A stretch of 64,000 bases of DNA from Opimibacter sp041746735 (GTDB lineage Bacteria > Bacteroidota > Bacteroidia > Chitinophagales > Saprospiraceae), in NCBI GenBank assembly GCA_041746735.1, contig JBGTGP010000032.1, positions 62,001 to 126,000 of the forward strand, given 5' to 3'. A program made the translations under genes and the position numbers. Below, one piece after another: positions 44,573-54,411 of the stretch (the first letter of the stretch is position 1; every line of letters begins with the position of its first letter). The notes beneath the pieces were generated by a model. The model was not told the origin of the DNA, did no database searches, and saw only the letters and a program-made list of their open reading frames with translations.

Positions 44573-47500
44573 ATGCAAGGCAAAGGAATAGTCAGGTTTT
44601 TCCTGATTCTGCTTACCGTGGTTTGTTTGTTACAGTACCTCTATCTCATTCCCACCGCCAGGGTGGAAAAGAATGCCGATCAATATGCAACTGCTGCTTC
44701 TGCGTCCATAACGGACGAAGCTGGCAGAAGTATAGCCTATAAACTGGCCAAGGCCAATTATCTGGACTCCATGTCGAGTGAGCCGATTGTTAAAATTCCT
44801 GTCCTCGGCTCGTTCAGCTATGAAAAGCTCAAGCAGCAGCAGATCGCCCTGGGTCTCGACCTTAAAGGCGGTATCAGTACAGTCCTGCAGGTCAATCTCC
44901 GCGAATTTTTGGTGACCCTTTCCAATGGCACCAAGGACCCCGCTTTCAAGCAAGCCCTTGATAATGCGGATCTCGCGTTGAAAAATGCCAATGCCGACTA
45001 TATCAGCCTCTTTGCTCAGGAATGGACCAAAGTGTCCAATGGGCAGAAACTGGCCCCGATCTTTACCCGGAATGCCACACTTCGTCAGGAGATCAACTTT
45101 GAGTCTTCAGATGGCGAAGTCATCCGCGTACTCCGATCCAAGGCCAATGAAACGGTAGATCTGACTTTCAAGCGTCTTAAAGATCGTATTGATAAACTGG
45201 GTGTAGTCCAACCTAACGTATCCCTCGATAATACCCGTGACCTTATCCTGGTCGAGCTCCCGGGTGTCGACAATCCGGAGCGTGCCCGTTCTTACCTCCA
45301 ATCCACCGCCAAGCTGGAATTCTGGGATATCTACCGCGTCTCTGACCCCGGTGTATTGGAAGCATTTGTGGCGGCTGACAATCGTTTGAAAAAACTGGCC
45401 ACCGGCGATACAACCTTGGCTGAATCCGCTCCCCTCACACGACTGGATACCGTATATACGCCCAATTATGACACATTGGGTAATATCACCGACTCTACGA
45501 TAACGGTACAGGAGATGCCGGTGGATGCCACCAGCGATACAGGACCCCTGCTTTCACAACTTGACCTCAACTACTTTGATGGTCAGTCGATTCGGTATTC
45601 ATTTGCCGTAATGGGTGTTGCCAATCGTAACAGAATCAACAGCATCAATCAAATGCTGGCCAATGAACAGATCCGAACCGGATTTCCTCAGGACATGAAG
45701 TTTATGTGGAGCGCCAAGCCCATGATCAATGCCGATGGTAAAGTGACAGATCAGTACGAGTTATATGCTATCAAAACAAAACGTGGTTCCAATGAAGCTC
45801 CACTACAGGGTGACCGCATTGTAACAGCTTTGTCCTCACCGGACCCGATGACCAATCAAGTCACGGTTACTTTGCGGATGGATAATCTCGGTGCCAAGAC
45901 TTGGGCTGAAATGACGACCCGTGCTGCACAGGACAACAATCGCGAAATCGCCATCGCCCTCGATGATGAAGTCGTATCCGCTCCGCGTGTCAACGAACCA
46001 ATTGTTACCGGCGACAGCCGTATTAGTGGCAACTTCACCATTCAGGAAGGTCAGGACCTGGCCAATATCCTCCAGATCGGTAAGCTGCCTGCCAGCACCA
46101 CGATCATTCAGGAATCGCTCGTCGGTCCTTCATTGGGGGCTGAAAACATCAAGAAGTCCATGAATGCCCTCATCATCTCCATGTTGGTGGTGGTGCTTTT
46201 CATGATTGCATATTATAGTTCAGCTGGTGTCGTATCTGTCATCGCGTTGCTGGCAAATCTCTTTTTCATCTTCGGCGCATTGTCGTCGATGGGAACTGTG
46301 TTGACGCTCCCGGGTATTGCCGGTATCGTCCTGACGATCGGTATGGCTGTGGATGCCAATGTCATCATCTTTGAAAGAATCAGGGAAGAATTACGGGCCG
46401 GCAAGAGTCTAAAGACTGCCATTTCGGATGGATTTAAAAATTCGTATTCGGCGATTATCGATGCCAACATCACCACGATCCTGACGGCCATTGTCCTCTT
46501 ATATTTTGGACTCGGTCCGATCAAAGGCTTTGCCATTACCTTGTTGATCGGGGTGATCTCCTCCTTCTTCACTGCAGTGATCGTAGGTCGTATGATGATC
46601 GAATGGTGGGTCGGAAAAGGAAAAAACATTTCGTTCTGGACGGAACCCACCCGCAATGTTTTTGCCAATCTCAATGTAGATTGGCTGGGCAAACGAAAAA
46701 TCGCATATGTACTATCCGGCACCTTTATCCTGATCGGACTTATATCCATGTTCACCCGTGGCTTTGAACTGGGCGTGGATTTCAAGGGCGGATATTCGTA
46801 CAATGTACAATTTGAAAGAGGCCTTCAGGTCGATGCCGAACTGATCCGGCAGACCATGACGAATGCTTTCGGATCATCCCCAGTTGTCAAAGCGGTGGAT
46901 GCGGTCAACACCTACAACATCACGACCAGCTTTCTGATTGATGACAGTTCAGATGAAGCCCAACGTACAGTCAGTGAAAAATTACATGAAGGTGTCAACA
47001 CCATCGCCGGAGGCAATTTGCGCTATGAGGATTTTATGGAGACCGATTTTTCAGGAACCCATATTACCAGTTCTACCAAAGTCGGTCCGACCGTTGCTGA
47101 TGACATCAAGAAAAGTTCGTTCTACGCCGGCGTCATTGCACTCCTGCTCATCTTCGTATATATTCTGATCCGTTTCAACAAGTGGCAATATTCAATGGGT
47201 GCCGTACTGGCATTGTTTCACGATGCACTTATTGTGTTATCCGCCTTCTCGCTGTTCAGAGGATTTCTACCATTTTCAATGGAAGTGGATCAGACCTTTA
47301 TTGCGGCATTGTTGACCGTGATCGGGTATTCGATCAACGATACGGTGATCATTTTTGACAGGATCAGAGAGAACTTTGGTCTCTATACAGGGAAGACTAA
47401 AAATGAGATCCTCAACATGTCCATCAACTCGACGATGACCCGAACGATCATTACTTCGTTGACCGTATTGTTTGTTGTCGTGGCTTTATTATTCTTTGGT

Positions 47501-47665
47501 GGCGCCAGCATTAAAGGTTTTGCATTCGCATTGGTGATTGGTCTGATCTCCGGTACCTATAGTACGATCTTTATTGCCACACCGGTTCTGGCCGACCTTT
47601 CCGGTGAGATCAAGAAAACATCAGGTACCTCGTCCGCATTTAAAAGAGCGGCCGAAGTCAAGTAA
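44573..47665 (+). CDS. secDF: Fused protein translocase SecDF
   Basis: 1030 residues. Single-chain SecD-SecF, the usual Bacteroidota form. The SecD half has an N-terminal membrane segment, the conserved ALGLDLKGGI, a periplasmic P1 region, then membrane helices with GIVLTIGMAVDANVIIFERIREEL. The SecF half repeats the pattern with FELGVDFKGGYSYNVQF and TVIGYSINDTVIIFDRIREN. About twelve membrane segments in total. Uses the proton-motive force to finish Sec-dependent export, the entry step for every T9SS cargo and lipoprotein here. A terminator hairpin follows. Confidence 0.96.
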   Translation: MQGKGIVRFFLILLTVVCLLQYLYLIPTARVEKNADQYATAASASITDEAGRSIAYKLAKANYLDSMSSEPIVKIPVLGSFSYEKLKQQQIALGLDLKGGISTVLQVNLREFLVTLSNGTKDPAFKQALDNADLALKNANADYISLFAQEWTKVSNGQKLAPIFTRNATLRQEINFESSDGEVIRVLRSKANETVDLTFKRLKDRIDKLGVVQPNVSLDNTRDLILVELPGVDNPERARSYLQSTAKLEFWDIYRVSDPGVLEAFVAADNRLKKLATGDTTLAESAPLTRLDTVYTPNYDTLGNITDSTITVQEMPVDATSDTGPLLSQLDLNYFDGQSIRYSFAVMGVANRNRINSINQMLANEQIRTGFPQDMKFMWSAKPMINADGKVTDQYELYAIKTKRGSNEAPLQGDRIVTALSSPDPMTNQVTVTLRMDNLGAKTWAEMTTRAAQDNNREIAIALDDEVVSAPRVNEPIVTGDSRISGNFTIQEGQDLANILQIGKLPASTTIIQESLVGPSLGAENIKKSMNALIISMLVVVLFMIAYYSSAGVVSVIALLANLFFIFGALSSMGTVLTLPGIAGIVLTIGMAVDANVIIFERIREELRAGKSLKTAISDGFKNSYSAIIDANITTILTAIVLLYFGLGPIKGFAITLLIGVISSFFTAVIVGRMMIEWWVGKGKNISFWTEPTRNVFANLNVDWLGKRKIAYVLSGTFILIGLISMFTRGFELGVDFKGGYSYNVQFERGLQVDAELIRQTMTNAFGSSPVVKAVDAVNTYNITTSFLIDDSSDEAQRTVSEKLHEGVNTIAGGNLRYEDFMETDFSGTHITSSTKVGPTVADDIKKSSFYAGVIALLLIFVYILIRFNKWQYSMGAVLALFHDALIVLSAFSLFRGFLPFSMEVDQTFIAALLTVIGYSINDTVIIFDRIRENFGLYTGKTKNEILNMSINSTMTRTIITSLTVLFVVVALLFFGGASIKGFAFALVIGLISGTYSTIFIATPVLADLSGEIKKTSGTSSAFKRAAEVK

Positions 47666-47682
47666 AATATCATCTCTATTCG

Positions 47683-47725
47683 AACAAAAGGGGAGGATCA
47701 TGCTGTCATGATTTCCCTTTTTGTT
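47683..47725 (+). terminator. Intrinsic terminator after secDF
   Basis: Arms AACAAAAGGGGAGGATCATG and CATGATTTCCCTTTTTGTT pair almost fully around a CTGT loop, with a T-rich 3' arm. The 3' arm overlaps the upstream extension of the next frame, supporting a later start for that gene. Confidence 0.75.
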
Positions 47726-47771
47726 TTATGTTCGTGACCGGGCGACTTCTATATTCTGTTGTTGCAACAGT

Positions 47772-49805
47772 ATGAGCCCGAAAATCGTTATAGCCATGAT
47801 GATGAGGACGGGTTGGTGTTTGGTATTTATTGTCTTTCTACTGGCATCTGCCTGTAGTTTTACCCGTAAGGTGCAAACCGGTCTGCAGGCCTATGAAGTC
47901 AAGCAATATGCTGTTGCGGTGAAGTTATTCGAAAATGAATATGCCGCTTCCAGAAACCCCCAGGATAAAGCCCGGCTGGCCTTTCTTTCCGGTGAGTCCT
48001 ATACCCGGCTATTAGATCCGGCTTCTGCATCTACCTGGTATCTCAAGGCACATGAAGATGGTTTTGGACCGGATGCCCTGGACCGGTATGCCGCGACACT
48101 CAAGCAGCAGGAAAAATATCCGGAAGCCATACGCGCGTATGAAGAATTGCTCAAAGCCTCTCCTAATAATGCTTCCTACAGGTCGAGTATCACCCTTTGC
48201 CGGCAAGCTATGGACTGGAAGAAAAATGCTAATGCTGACTATACGATCACCCCGGTCGCGTTCAATAGTCCTGCAGCGGATTACAGCCCACAACCGGTTG
48301 GACCCGGATTGATTTTATTTACCAGTGATCGTGACAACCGGCAACACACTGGCACCTATTTGTGGACAGGCCGGGACTTCTCCGACCTCTATCTGGCCAA
48401 TACCAACACAGGACTGGTGTCACCCTTTGATGACAGGATCAATACCCAGGAAAATGAAGGCACCGCGTCTATGAGCGCAGATGGAAGCATGATCGTTTTT
48501 ACACGATGTTTTCCCGGACAGACGTATGATGCCTGGTGTAAATTGATGGTGAGTTACCGGCGGGGCAACAACTGGTCCGACCCGGAAGTGCTGCCATTTG
48601 TTCGGGACAAGATCAACTACGGTCACCCTGCACTGGCCGCAGGAGGGACTACCCTTTTTTTTAGCTGTGATGCGCCTGAAGGTTTTGGAGGCCATGATCT
48701 CTATTTCACCCAAAGGGATGTGCGGGGACAATGGACCGAACCCGCCAATCTGGGACCGGTGATCAATACGATGGGCGATGAGCAGTATCCGACGGTGTAT
48801 GGCGATACCCTTTATTTTTCTTCCAACCATCATCCCGGACTTGGCGGCCTTGACATCTTCAAGACATGGCTGGATGCGAAAGGAAATTGGGTTCCACCAC
48901 TCAACCTGAAAGCACCCATTAATAGTGGTGCCGATGACTTCGGTTTGGCTGTTGATACCTTTGCTGTACTGCCGGAGGGCGTATTGCTACAAGGTTATTT
49001 TTCCTCTACTCGGGGAGGGGTTTCCCGTATGGATGATATCTATGCATTCAGTCTGATCGGGACTACAACACCTGAGGTTGTCACCGCCACCACTCCTCCT
49101 GTCATTAAGGAAGTGGAGCAAATAGAGAATACAGAAATCTACTTGTCACTCTCCGTGGTCGAGCCAGTCTATGAGATCCCTGACGATCCCAACAGTCCGA
49201 AAATCGGGACGCGCCCTTTGCCCAACGGACCAGTGATCATGACCGAAGGCCGGACAGACCAGCGATTCAAGACTGATGCTCAAGGTACCATGTTGCTCAA
49301 ACTCGAATGGAATACACCCTATATTTTTACCGGTCGCTATCGGGATCATCTGGCGACCTCCTATGCCCTCAATACAGGTGAAGTCCACCGGACACCCGGA
49401 AAACGGATTACAACGGTCAACCATGTCATGGAACTGGAACCGATTTTCAAGGGCAAGGAGATTGTGTTGGATAATATCTTTTATGATTATGACGAATGGG
49501 CGATCCGAAATGATGCCCGACCGGCACTTGATGAGCTTGCATTGGTTTTGAAAACCAATCCAGCCATCCGGATTCAATTGTCATCCCATACGGACTGTCG
49601 GGGCACGGAGGAATACAATCTGGAATTGTCCCAAAAACGCGCTCAGTCGGCTATAGAATACCTGATCTCCCAGGGCATTGTGGCCAATCGCCTTGTAGCC
49701 CTCGGTCTGGGTGAATCCAGTCCTGCAGTCAACTGTATATGCGAGCAATGCACGGAAGACCAGCATCAGACCAATCGTCGTACGACCTTCACGATCCTCG
49801 ACTGA
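47772..49805 (+). CDS. PorE-like OmpA-family lipoprotein (TPR, propeller, OmpA)
   Basis: 677 residues from the ATG at 47772. Lipoprotein signal with lipobox LASAC. Order of parts: TPR-like helices (~25-140, GLQAYEVKQYAVAVKLFENEYAA, RAYEELLKASPNN), a PD40/WD40-like propeller (~165-430, ILFTSDRDNR, DIYAFSLIG), a short carboxypeptidase-regulatory-like segment, and a C-terminal OmpA peptidoglycan-binding domain (DNIFYDYDEWAIR, SSHTDCRGTEEYN). This is the domain order of PorE, a T9SS lipoprotein that ties the machine to peptidoglycan. Paralogues with the same layout are common in the phylum, so the gene name is withheld. Follows secDF after a terminator. Confidence 0.83.
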   Translation: MSPKIVIAMMMRTGWCLVFIVFLLASACSFTRKVQTGLQAYEVKQYAVAVKLFENEYAASRNPQDKARLAFLSGESYTRLLDPASASTWYLKAHEDGFGPDALDRYAATLKQQEKYPEAIRAYEELLKASPNNASYRSSITLCRQAMDWKKNANADYTITPVAFNSPAADYSPQPVGPGLILFTSDRDNRQHTGTYLWTGRDFSDLYLANTNTGLVSPFDDRINTQENEGTASMSADGSMIVFTRCFPGQTYDAWCKLMVSYRRGNNWSDPEVLPFVRDKINYGHPALAAGGTTLFFSCDAPEGFGGHDLYFTQRDVRGQWTEPANLGPVINTMGDEQYPTVYGDTLYFSSNHHPGLGGLDIFKTWLDAKGNWVPPLNLKAPINSGADDFGLAVDTFAVLPEGVLLQGYFSSTRGGVSRMDDIYAFSLIGTTTPEVVTATTPPVIKEVEQIENTEIYLSLSVVEPVYEIPDDPNSPKIGTRPLPNGPVIMTEGRTDQRFKTDAQGTMLLKLEWNTPYIFTGRYRDHLATSYALNTGEVHRTPGKRITTVNHVMELEPIFKGKEIVLDNIFYDYDEWAIRNDARPALDELALVLKTNPAIRIQLSSHTDCRGTEEYNLELSQKRAQSAIEYLISQGIVANRLVALGLGESSPAVNCICEQCTEDQHQTNRRTTFTILD

Positions 49806-52658
49806 TCAGATGACGATGTTGATCATTTTGTCCGGCACGATGATCACTTTTTTCGGGGATTTGCCTTCCATCCATTTCACTACGTCGGGCAATTGCAGCG
49901 CCTGCTCTTCTAGCCATTTGGTATCACTATGGACAGGCAAGGTGATCTCACTTCGCTTCTTTCCATTGATACAGACCGGGTATGTGACATCTGTACTGAC
50001 CAGCCATTGGGCATCGAGCTGTGGGAAGTCGGATGAATGCACGGAACCAGTATTGCCTGATTTTTCCCACAACTCCTCTGCGATGAAAGGCGCAAAGGGT
50101 GCGATAAGCTGGATTAAAGGCGTCAATATGTGGGCGGAGCGTTCTTCTGATTTGCGCAGTTCATTGACGCAGATCATAAACTGGCTGATGGCGGTATTGA
50201 ATGAAAAACGTTCGATATCTTCTGCTGTTTTTTTGATCGTAGTATGTAGCAGCTTCATGGAAGCATCTGTTGGCTCTGTTGGGGTGACCCGCCATTCTCC
50301 GTTTTCGTTGTAATACAACGACCAGAGTTTCTTCAAAAATTTACTGACCCCTTCAATGCCCAGCGTGTCCCAGGGTTTGGATTGCTCGACAGGACCGAGA
50401 AACATTTCATACATCCTGAAGCAGTCAGCGCCATAACGAGCAATGACATCATCAGGGTTGACGACGTTGTGATACCGCTTCGACATTTTACCCACTTCGG
50501 AATTGGTATAAAAGACTGCGCCTGCGAAACTGGGTGCAGAAAACGTATAGTCAAAGCATTCAAAATGCGCATCGGAATATTCAGGACGCCAGAGAAGAAA
50601 AGCCTCCAGTCCTTTATCCGTCAGATGAGAAGTAGGCTGACCGTAAGCGGTTACAAATTGAGTGTGAACCGGAATCTTGCTCAGCATGTCTTCCGGAATA
50701 TTCCGCGCTGCGGCCAACTCTGACGAAATGAAATGTGTCCGTCCATCTTTCTTTTCCTTAAACATCAAAAGGCTTTCCACGATGCCCTGGATCATGCCCT
50801 GATTGATCAGTTTTTTAAAGGGCTCTTCAGTCGGGACATATCCCAGATCATAGAGAAACTTGTGCCAGAAGCGGGAGTACATCAGGTGACCAACGGCATG
50901 CTCGACACCGCCCACATAGAGATCCACATCCTGCCAGTAGGCGATAGCTTCAGGGGATGCAAAATGATCTGGATTGTGCGGATCCATATAGCGAAGGAAG
51001 TACCAGGATGAACCGGCGTAGCCGGGCATGGTATCGGTTTCGCGATGGATGCCGGGCTGAGGCTCTGTCCATTCCTTGAGCCGCGCAAGAGGCGATCGAC
51101 CATCTGGTGATGGTTTGAAATCATCCAGGGCCGGCAGTTCATGAGGTAATGTGGATGGATCCATCGTATGGATTACGCCCTCCCCGTCATAATAGACTGG
51201 AAATGGCTCGCCCCAATACCGTTGGCGGCTGAAATTGGCATCCCGAAGTTTATATTCTACGCTTCGAGTCCCCATCTTTGTATTCTCGAGGTAATCAAGC
51301 ATGGTGGCAATGGCATCAGGTACTTGCATTCCATCCAGGAAGCCTGAGTTGATCAACTTCCCTTTGCGATCTTCCATCGTTCCGTCCACGACGCTACTGC
51401 GATCTATGATCTCGGGGATCGGCAACTGATATTGAAGTGCAAAAGCATGATCTCTTTCATCGTCCGCAGGTACGGCCATGATAGCTCCGGTACCATAGTC
51501 CTTGAGCACATAATCCGCAATCCAAATCGGTATGCGAGTTCCTGTCACCGGATGAACCGCAAATGCACCAGTAAACGTGCCGGTAAAGGTTTTCTGACCT
51601 GCTGCCCGGGCATCGGCTGATTTGGACTTAAATTCCTCCCGATAACCATTGACAGCCTCCATCCGGTCAGGCGTTGTCAGTACCGCCACGAGATCATGAT
51701 CTGGTGCCAGGACCATAAACGAGCATCCAAAAAGCGTATCAGGACGTGTGGTAAAAATCTTAAGAGAAGTATCGGTATGGTTTTCAATCTGAAAGTGGAT
51801 ATACGCTCCTTCTGACCTGCCGATCCAGTTGCGTTGAATACTTTTCAGACTGTCACTCCAATGAAGGGAGTCCATGCCATCCAGCAATCGGCTGGCATAG
51901 GCGGTGATGCGCAGGCACCACTGCATCATTTCTTTTTGGACTACCGGAAATCCACCGCGCTCGCTGACGCCATCCTTCACTTCATCATTGGCCAGAACTG
52001 TACCGAGTGCTTCGCACCAATTGACATATCCGGTTTTGCGATAGGCCAGTCGGTAATGCATTAATACATTCTCCTGCTCGAGGCGCTTCATGGCTGACCA
52101 TGCCTGCGCGGTAAAATTTACTTCAGCGGACACACTTGCCCGAACACCTTCACTGCCATGCACTTCAAAATGCCGGATCAGTTCCTGCACCGGACGGGCT
52201 TTTTGCTGGGCTATATCGTAATAGTGATGATAAAGTTGCAGAAAAATCCACTGTGTCCACTTGTAGTACGCCGGATCATCCGTTCTGACCTGACGGCTCC
52301 AGTCATAGGAAAAGCCAATGTTGTCCAACTGGGCACGGTAGCGTTCAATATTGGCCGATGTACTGTCGGCCGGATGCACACCAGTGTCCAGCGCGTATTG
52401 TTCCGCCGGCAGACCGAAGGCATCATAGCCCATCGGATGCAGCACATTGAAGCCCTTCATGCGCTTGTACCGAGAGAAAATATCACTGGCCACATACCCC
52501 AGCGGATGACCGACATGCAAGCCTGATCCGGACGGATAGGGAAACATATCCAGCACATAGTACTTAGATCTGGAAGGGTCTTCGGTAACCGCATACAGCC
52601 GAGAAGCTTCCCATTTTTCTTTCCACTTCGATTCTATCTCCTTGTGATCCAGCTTCAT
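49806..52658 (-). CDS. leuS: Leucyl-tRNA synthetase
   Basis: 950 residues. Charges tRNA-Leu. HIGH motif GLHVGHPLGY near the N-terminus, an editing (CP1) domain with TTRPDTLFGCSFMVLAPDHD, and KMSKS as VGKMSKRYHN. The C-terminal anticodon-binding region is normal. Start at the ATG at 52658; an upstream ATG at 52706 lies on the far side of the likely promoter. Longer than E. coli LeuS, as is usual in Bacteroidota. Convergent with the PorE-like gene, whose stop abuts its own. Confidence 0.96.
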   Translation of the reverse strand: MKLDHKEIESKWKEKWEASRLYAVTEDPSRSKYYVLDMFPYPSGSGLHVGHPLGYVASDIFSRYKRMKGFNVLHPMGYDAFGLPAEQYALDTGVHPADSTSANIERYRAQLDNIGFSYDWSRQVRTDDPAYYKWTQWIFLQLYHHYYDIAQQKARPVQELIRHFEVHGSEGVRASVSAEVNFTAQAWSAMKRLEQENVLMHYRLAYRKTGYVNWCEALGTVLANDEVKDGVSERGGFPVVQKEMMQWCLRITAYASRLLDGMDSLHWSDSLKSIQRNWIGRSEGAYIHFQIENHTDTSLKIFTTRPDTLFGCSFMVLAPDHDLVAVLTTPDRMEAVNGYREEFKSKSADARAAGQKTFTGTFTGAFAVHPVTGTRIPIWIADYVLKDYGTGAIMAVPADDERDHAFALQYQLPIPEIIDRSSVVDGTMEDRKGKLINSGFLDGMQVPDAIATMLDYLENTKMGTRSVEYKLRDANFSRQRYWGEPFPVYYDGEGVIHTMDPSTLPHELPALDDFKPSPDGRSPLARLKEWTEPQPGIHRETDTMPGYAGSSWYFLRYMDPHNPDHFASPEAIAYWQDVDLYVGGVEHAVGHLMYSRFWHKFLYDLGYVPTEEPFKKLINQGMIQGIVESLLMFKEKKDGRTHFISSELAAARNIPEDMLSKIPVHTQFVTAYGQPTSHLTDKGLEAFLLWRPEYSDAHFECFDYTFSAPSFAGAVFYTNSEVGKMSKRYHNVVNPDDVIARYGADCFRMYEMFLGPVEQSKPWDTLGIEGVSKFLKKLWSLYYNENGEWRVTPTEPTDASMKLLHTTIKKTAEDIERFSFNTAISQFMICVNELRKSEERSAHILTPLIQLIAPFAPFIAEELWEKSGNTGSVHSSDFPQLDAQWLVSTDVTYPVCINGKKRSEITLPVHSDTKWLEEQALQLPDVVKWMEGKSPKKVIIVPDKMINIVI

Positions 52659-52687
52659 GTATTCATCTATTTCGGAACGGCGAAGTG

Positions 52688-52695
52688 CAAAAATA
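52688..52695 (-). promoter_or_regulatory. TAnnTTTG -7 element for leuS
   Basis: The reverse complement reads TATTTTTG, 29 bases upstream of the ATG at 52658, and supports that start. Confidence 0.45.
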
Positions 52696-52834
52696 GGAAA
52701 GTACATCCAGTTGTGATAAGCGCATCCAGTTAGTCAGTGGTGCTCAGGCAGATTTGCCCAATTTGAAATTCTATCTTCATGGAGGTCGTTTAGTGGAATA
52801 CATTTACATTTAATAGTAGAAAAACAGAAGCTTC

Positions 52835-53212
52835 ATGCGCAAATTGATTTTCACACTCATCCTTTTACTCGCTGGATATGTAGGCTATATGTATTTTTTT
52901 GGCAAAGGAGATGACAAGACCAACGCTGAAACGATAGTCAATGAAACAAAGGAATTGGGCAAAGCGGTAGGGGATTTTCTCAGGCGTCAGAAAGGAAAAT
53001 ATGATAACGGAGAGTTCGATCAATTGATCGACCGTGTCGGAAAGGCAGTGGACAACCTTAAAACCAAACAGACCGAAAATTCTAAGGAGGTCAAGGATCA
53101 GCTCCGTGACCTTGAAACCGAGCTCCGGCACATTGATCCTCAGAAGCTGACGGAAGAAAACCGGGAAGCATTACGGAAAGTACTGGAAGATATTCAGGAA
53201 GAAAGGAAGTAG
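52835..53212 (+). CDS. Small membrane-anchored coiled-coil protein, unknown function
   Basis: 125 residues. One N-terminal hydrophobic segment (~4-22) is not followed by a clear cleavage site, then a highly charged helical region with heptad-like spacing (VGKAVDNLKTKQTENSKEV, LRDLETELRHID) to the end. This suggests a periplasmic coiled coil anchored in the inner membrane. No family recognised. Divergent from leuS and convergent with the following exported protein. Confidence 0.6.
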   Translation: MRKLIFTLILLLAGYVGYMYFFGKGDDKTNAETIVNETKELGKAVGDFLRRQKGKYDNGEFDQLIDRVGKAVDNLKTKQTENSKEVKDQLRDLETELRHIDPQKLTEENREALRKVLEDIQEERK

Positions 53213-53223
53213 CCCAGGCGATT

Positions 53224-53811
53224 TTACGTTTTATCACAGCTGGTGATCGGTCGTAACCGGTCGAGGAGGATGTTGCCTTTATAGCTAAAAGGCGGATCAG
53301 CGTGATACGCTTCGAGAAGAATGTATCGATAGTCCTCTTTTGGATTGAATTTCAAGTGGTACGTTTTCCATTCTGTATGTTCGATCAACGGGCTTTCATA
53401 GATGAGTTGATCTTTTCGGCATTTGAGTTTGGAGGCATAAACCCGCAACCGGAGGGGCCCGCTGTATCCGGAGTAAGTCGCACTATGGGCGAGATCCATG
53501 CTCCAGGTATAGCACTGGCCTTTCACCAGTGGTTGGGGCAATCGCTGACCGATGGTCTCCCACGAGCCGTTGTCACGGGTGATAAGGCCCACGTAGGTGT
53601 TTCCATCGGACGCTTCATCATAGACACCCCAATAGCCCGGGAGGATATCCGGTGTGGTGCCTTTCTGACAGGCCATCCAGCCCTGGGGGACGGTAGCATC
53701 TGCAGGTTCGCCCTCAAAAGAAGCGTTGGCGATATCGATACGTTGGGCAGAAAGGATAGAGGCGGGAAGAAGGAGCCAAAAGAAAAAAGCGAGTCGGTGG
53801 ATGAACTTCAT
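53224..53811 (-). CDS. Exported carbohydrate-binding-like protein
   Basis: 195 residues from the ATG at 53811. Signal peptide ending SILSAQ, then a single domain opening NASFEGEPADATVPQGWMAC and containing GVYDEASDGNTYVGLITRD, QRLPQPLVKGQCYTWSMDLA and a final LLDRLRPI. This is a jelly-roll-like module frequent in secreted Bacteroidota proteins, in which a GW motif and paired Cys are conserved. It resembles carbohydrate-binding modules but has no catalytic residues. Standalone here rather than fused. Divergent from pyrR with 44 bases between starts. Confidence 0.65.
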   Translation of the reverse strand: MKFIHRLAFFFWLLLPASILSAQRIDIANASFEGEPADATVPQGWMACQKGTTPDILPGYWGVYDEASDGNTYVGLITRDNGSWETIGQRLPQPLVKGQCYTWSMDLAHSATYSGYSGPLRLRVYASKLKCRKDQLIYESPLIEHTEWKTYHLKFNPKEDYRYILLEAYHADPPFSYKGNILLDRLRPITSCDKT

Positions 53812-53841
53812 AGCGGAAAGGTACAATAGGAAAGGAACATC

Positions 53842-53849
53842 TATCTTTG
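53842..53849 (+). promoter_or_regulatory. TAnnTTTG -7 element for pyrR-pyrB
   Basis: TATCTTTG ends 6 bases before the pyrR ATG at 53856. It contains the TTG that would otherwise be an earlier start codon, arguing against that start. No space for a leader attenuator. Confidence 0.5.
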
Positions 53850-53855
53850 GCGCCG

Positions 53856-54407
53856 ATGGCTGGCGGACGAATCATTCTCCCGGAACAAAAGCTCAACCTG
53901 GTCCTGGACCGGCTGACGCATCAGCTTATCGAGCATCATGGTGATTTTTCCAACACGTGTATTATCGGCATCCAGCCCCGGGGTACTGCACTGTCTGACC
54001 GGATTGTAGCCCGACTACAAAAGATCGGAAAGGTCCGCCAGCTTCGGTATGGGCTCCTCGATATCACCTTTCACCGTGATGATTTCCGGACCCGCAGCGA
54101 GCCCTTACGGGCCAATGCCATGAAAATGGATTTTCTGGTCGACAACTGTAAAGTCGTGCTGATCGATGATGTTTTGTATACCGGGAGGACCATTCAGGCG
54201 GCGATTTCGGCATTGCAGCATTTCGGCCGGGCAGAAAAAATAGAATTATTGGTACTGATAGACCGGCGGTTCAACCGCGATTTGCCGATCCAATCCGACT
54301 ATGCCGGTATGGCCGTTGATGCCCTCGATCAGGCATATGTCAAAGTCGAATGGCAGACGGATGGAGGCAAGGTCAGGATCTATGCCAGCAAGGACGATGT
54401 AAAATAA
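53856..54407 (+). CDS. pyrR: PyrR: pyrimidine regulator / uracil phosphoribosyltransferase
   Basis: 183 residues. PRTase fold with PRPP-binding motif VVLIDDVLYTGRTIQAA, ITFHRDDFRTR and IGIQPRG. In Gram-positive bacteria PyrR regulates pyr mRNA by binding a leader structure, and it also has weak uracil phosphoribosyltransferase activity. Here the promoter sits 6 bases from the start, so leader-based control of its own operon is unlikely and the enzyme role, or action elsewhere, is more plausible. pyrB follows 4 bases downstream. Confidence 0.9.
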   Translation: MAGGRIILPEQKLNLVLDRLTHQLIEHHGDFSNTCIIGIQPRGTALSDRIVARLQKIGKVRQLRYGLLDITFHRDDFRTRSEPLRANAMKMDFLVDNCKVVLIDDVLYTGRTIQAAISALQHFGRAEKIELLVLIDRRFNRDLPIQSDYAGMAVDALDQAYVKVEWQTDGGKVRIYASKDDVK

Positions 54408-54411
54408 ACGT

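Noticed and set aside
53847..53855. TTG start for pyrR
   Set aside because: It overlaps the -7 element; the ATG at 53856 gives a normal PyrR N-terminus.
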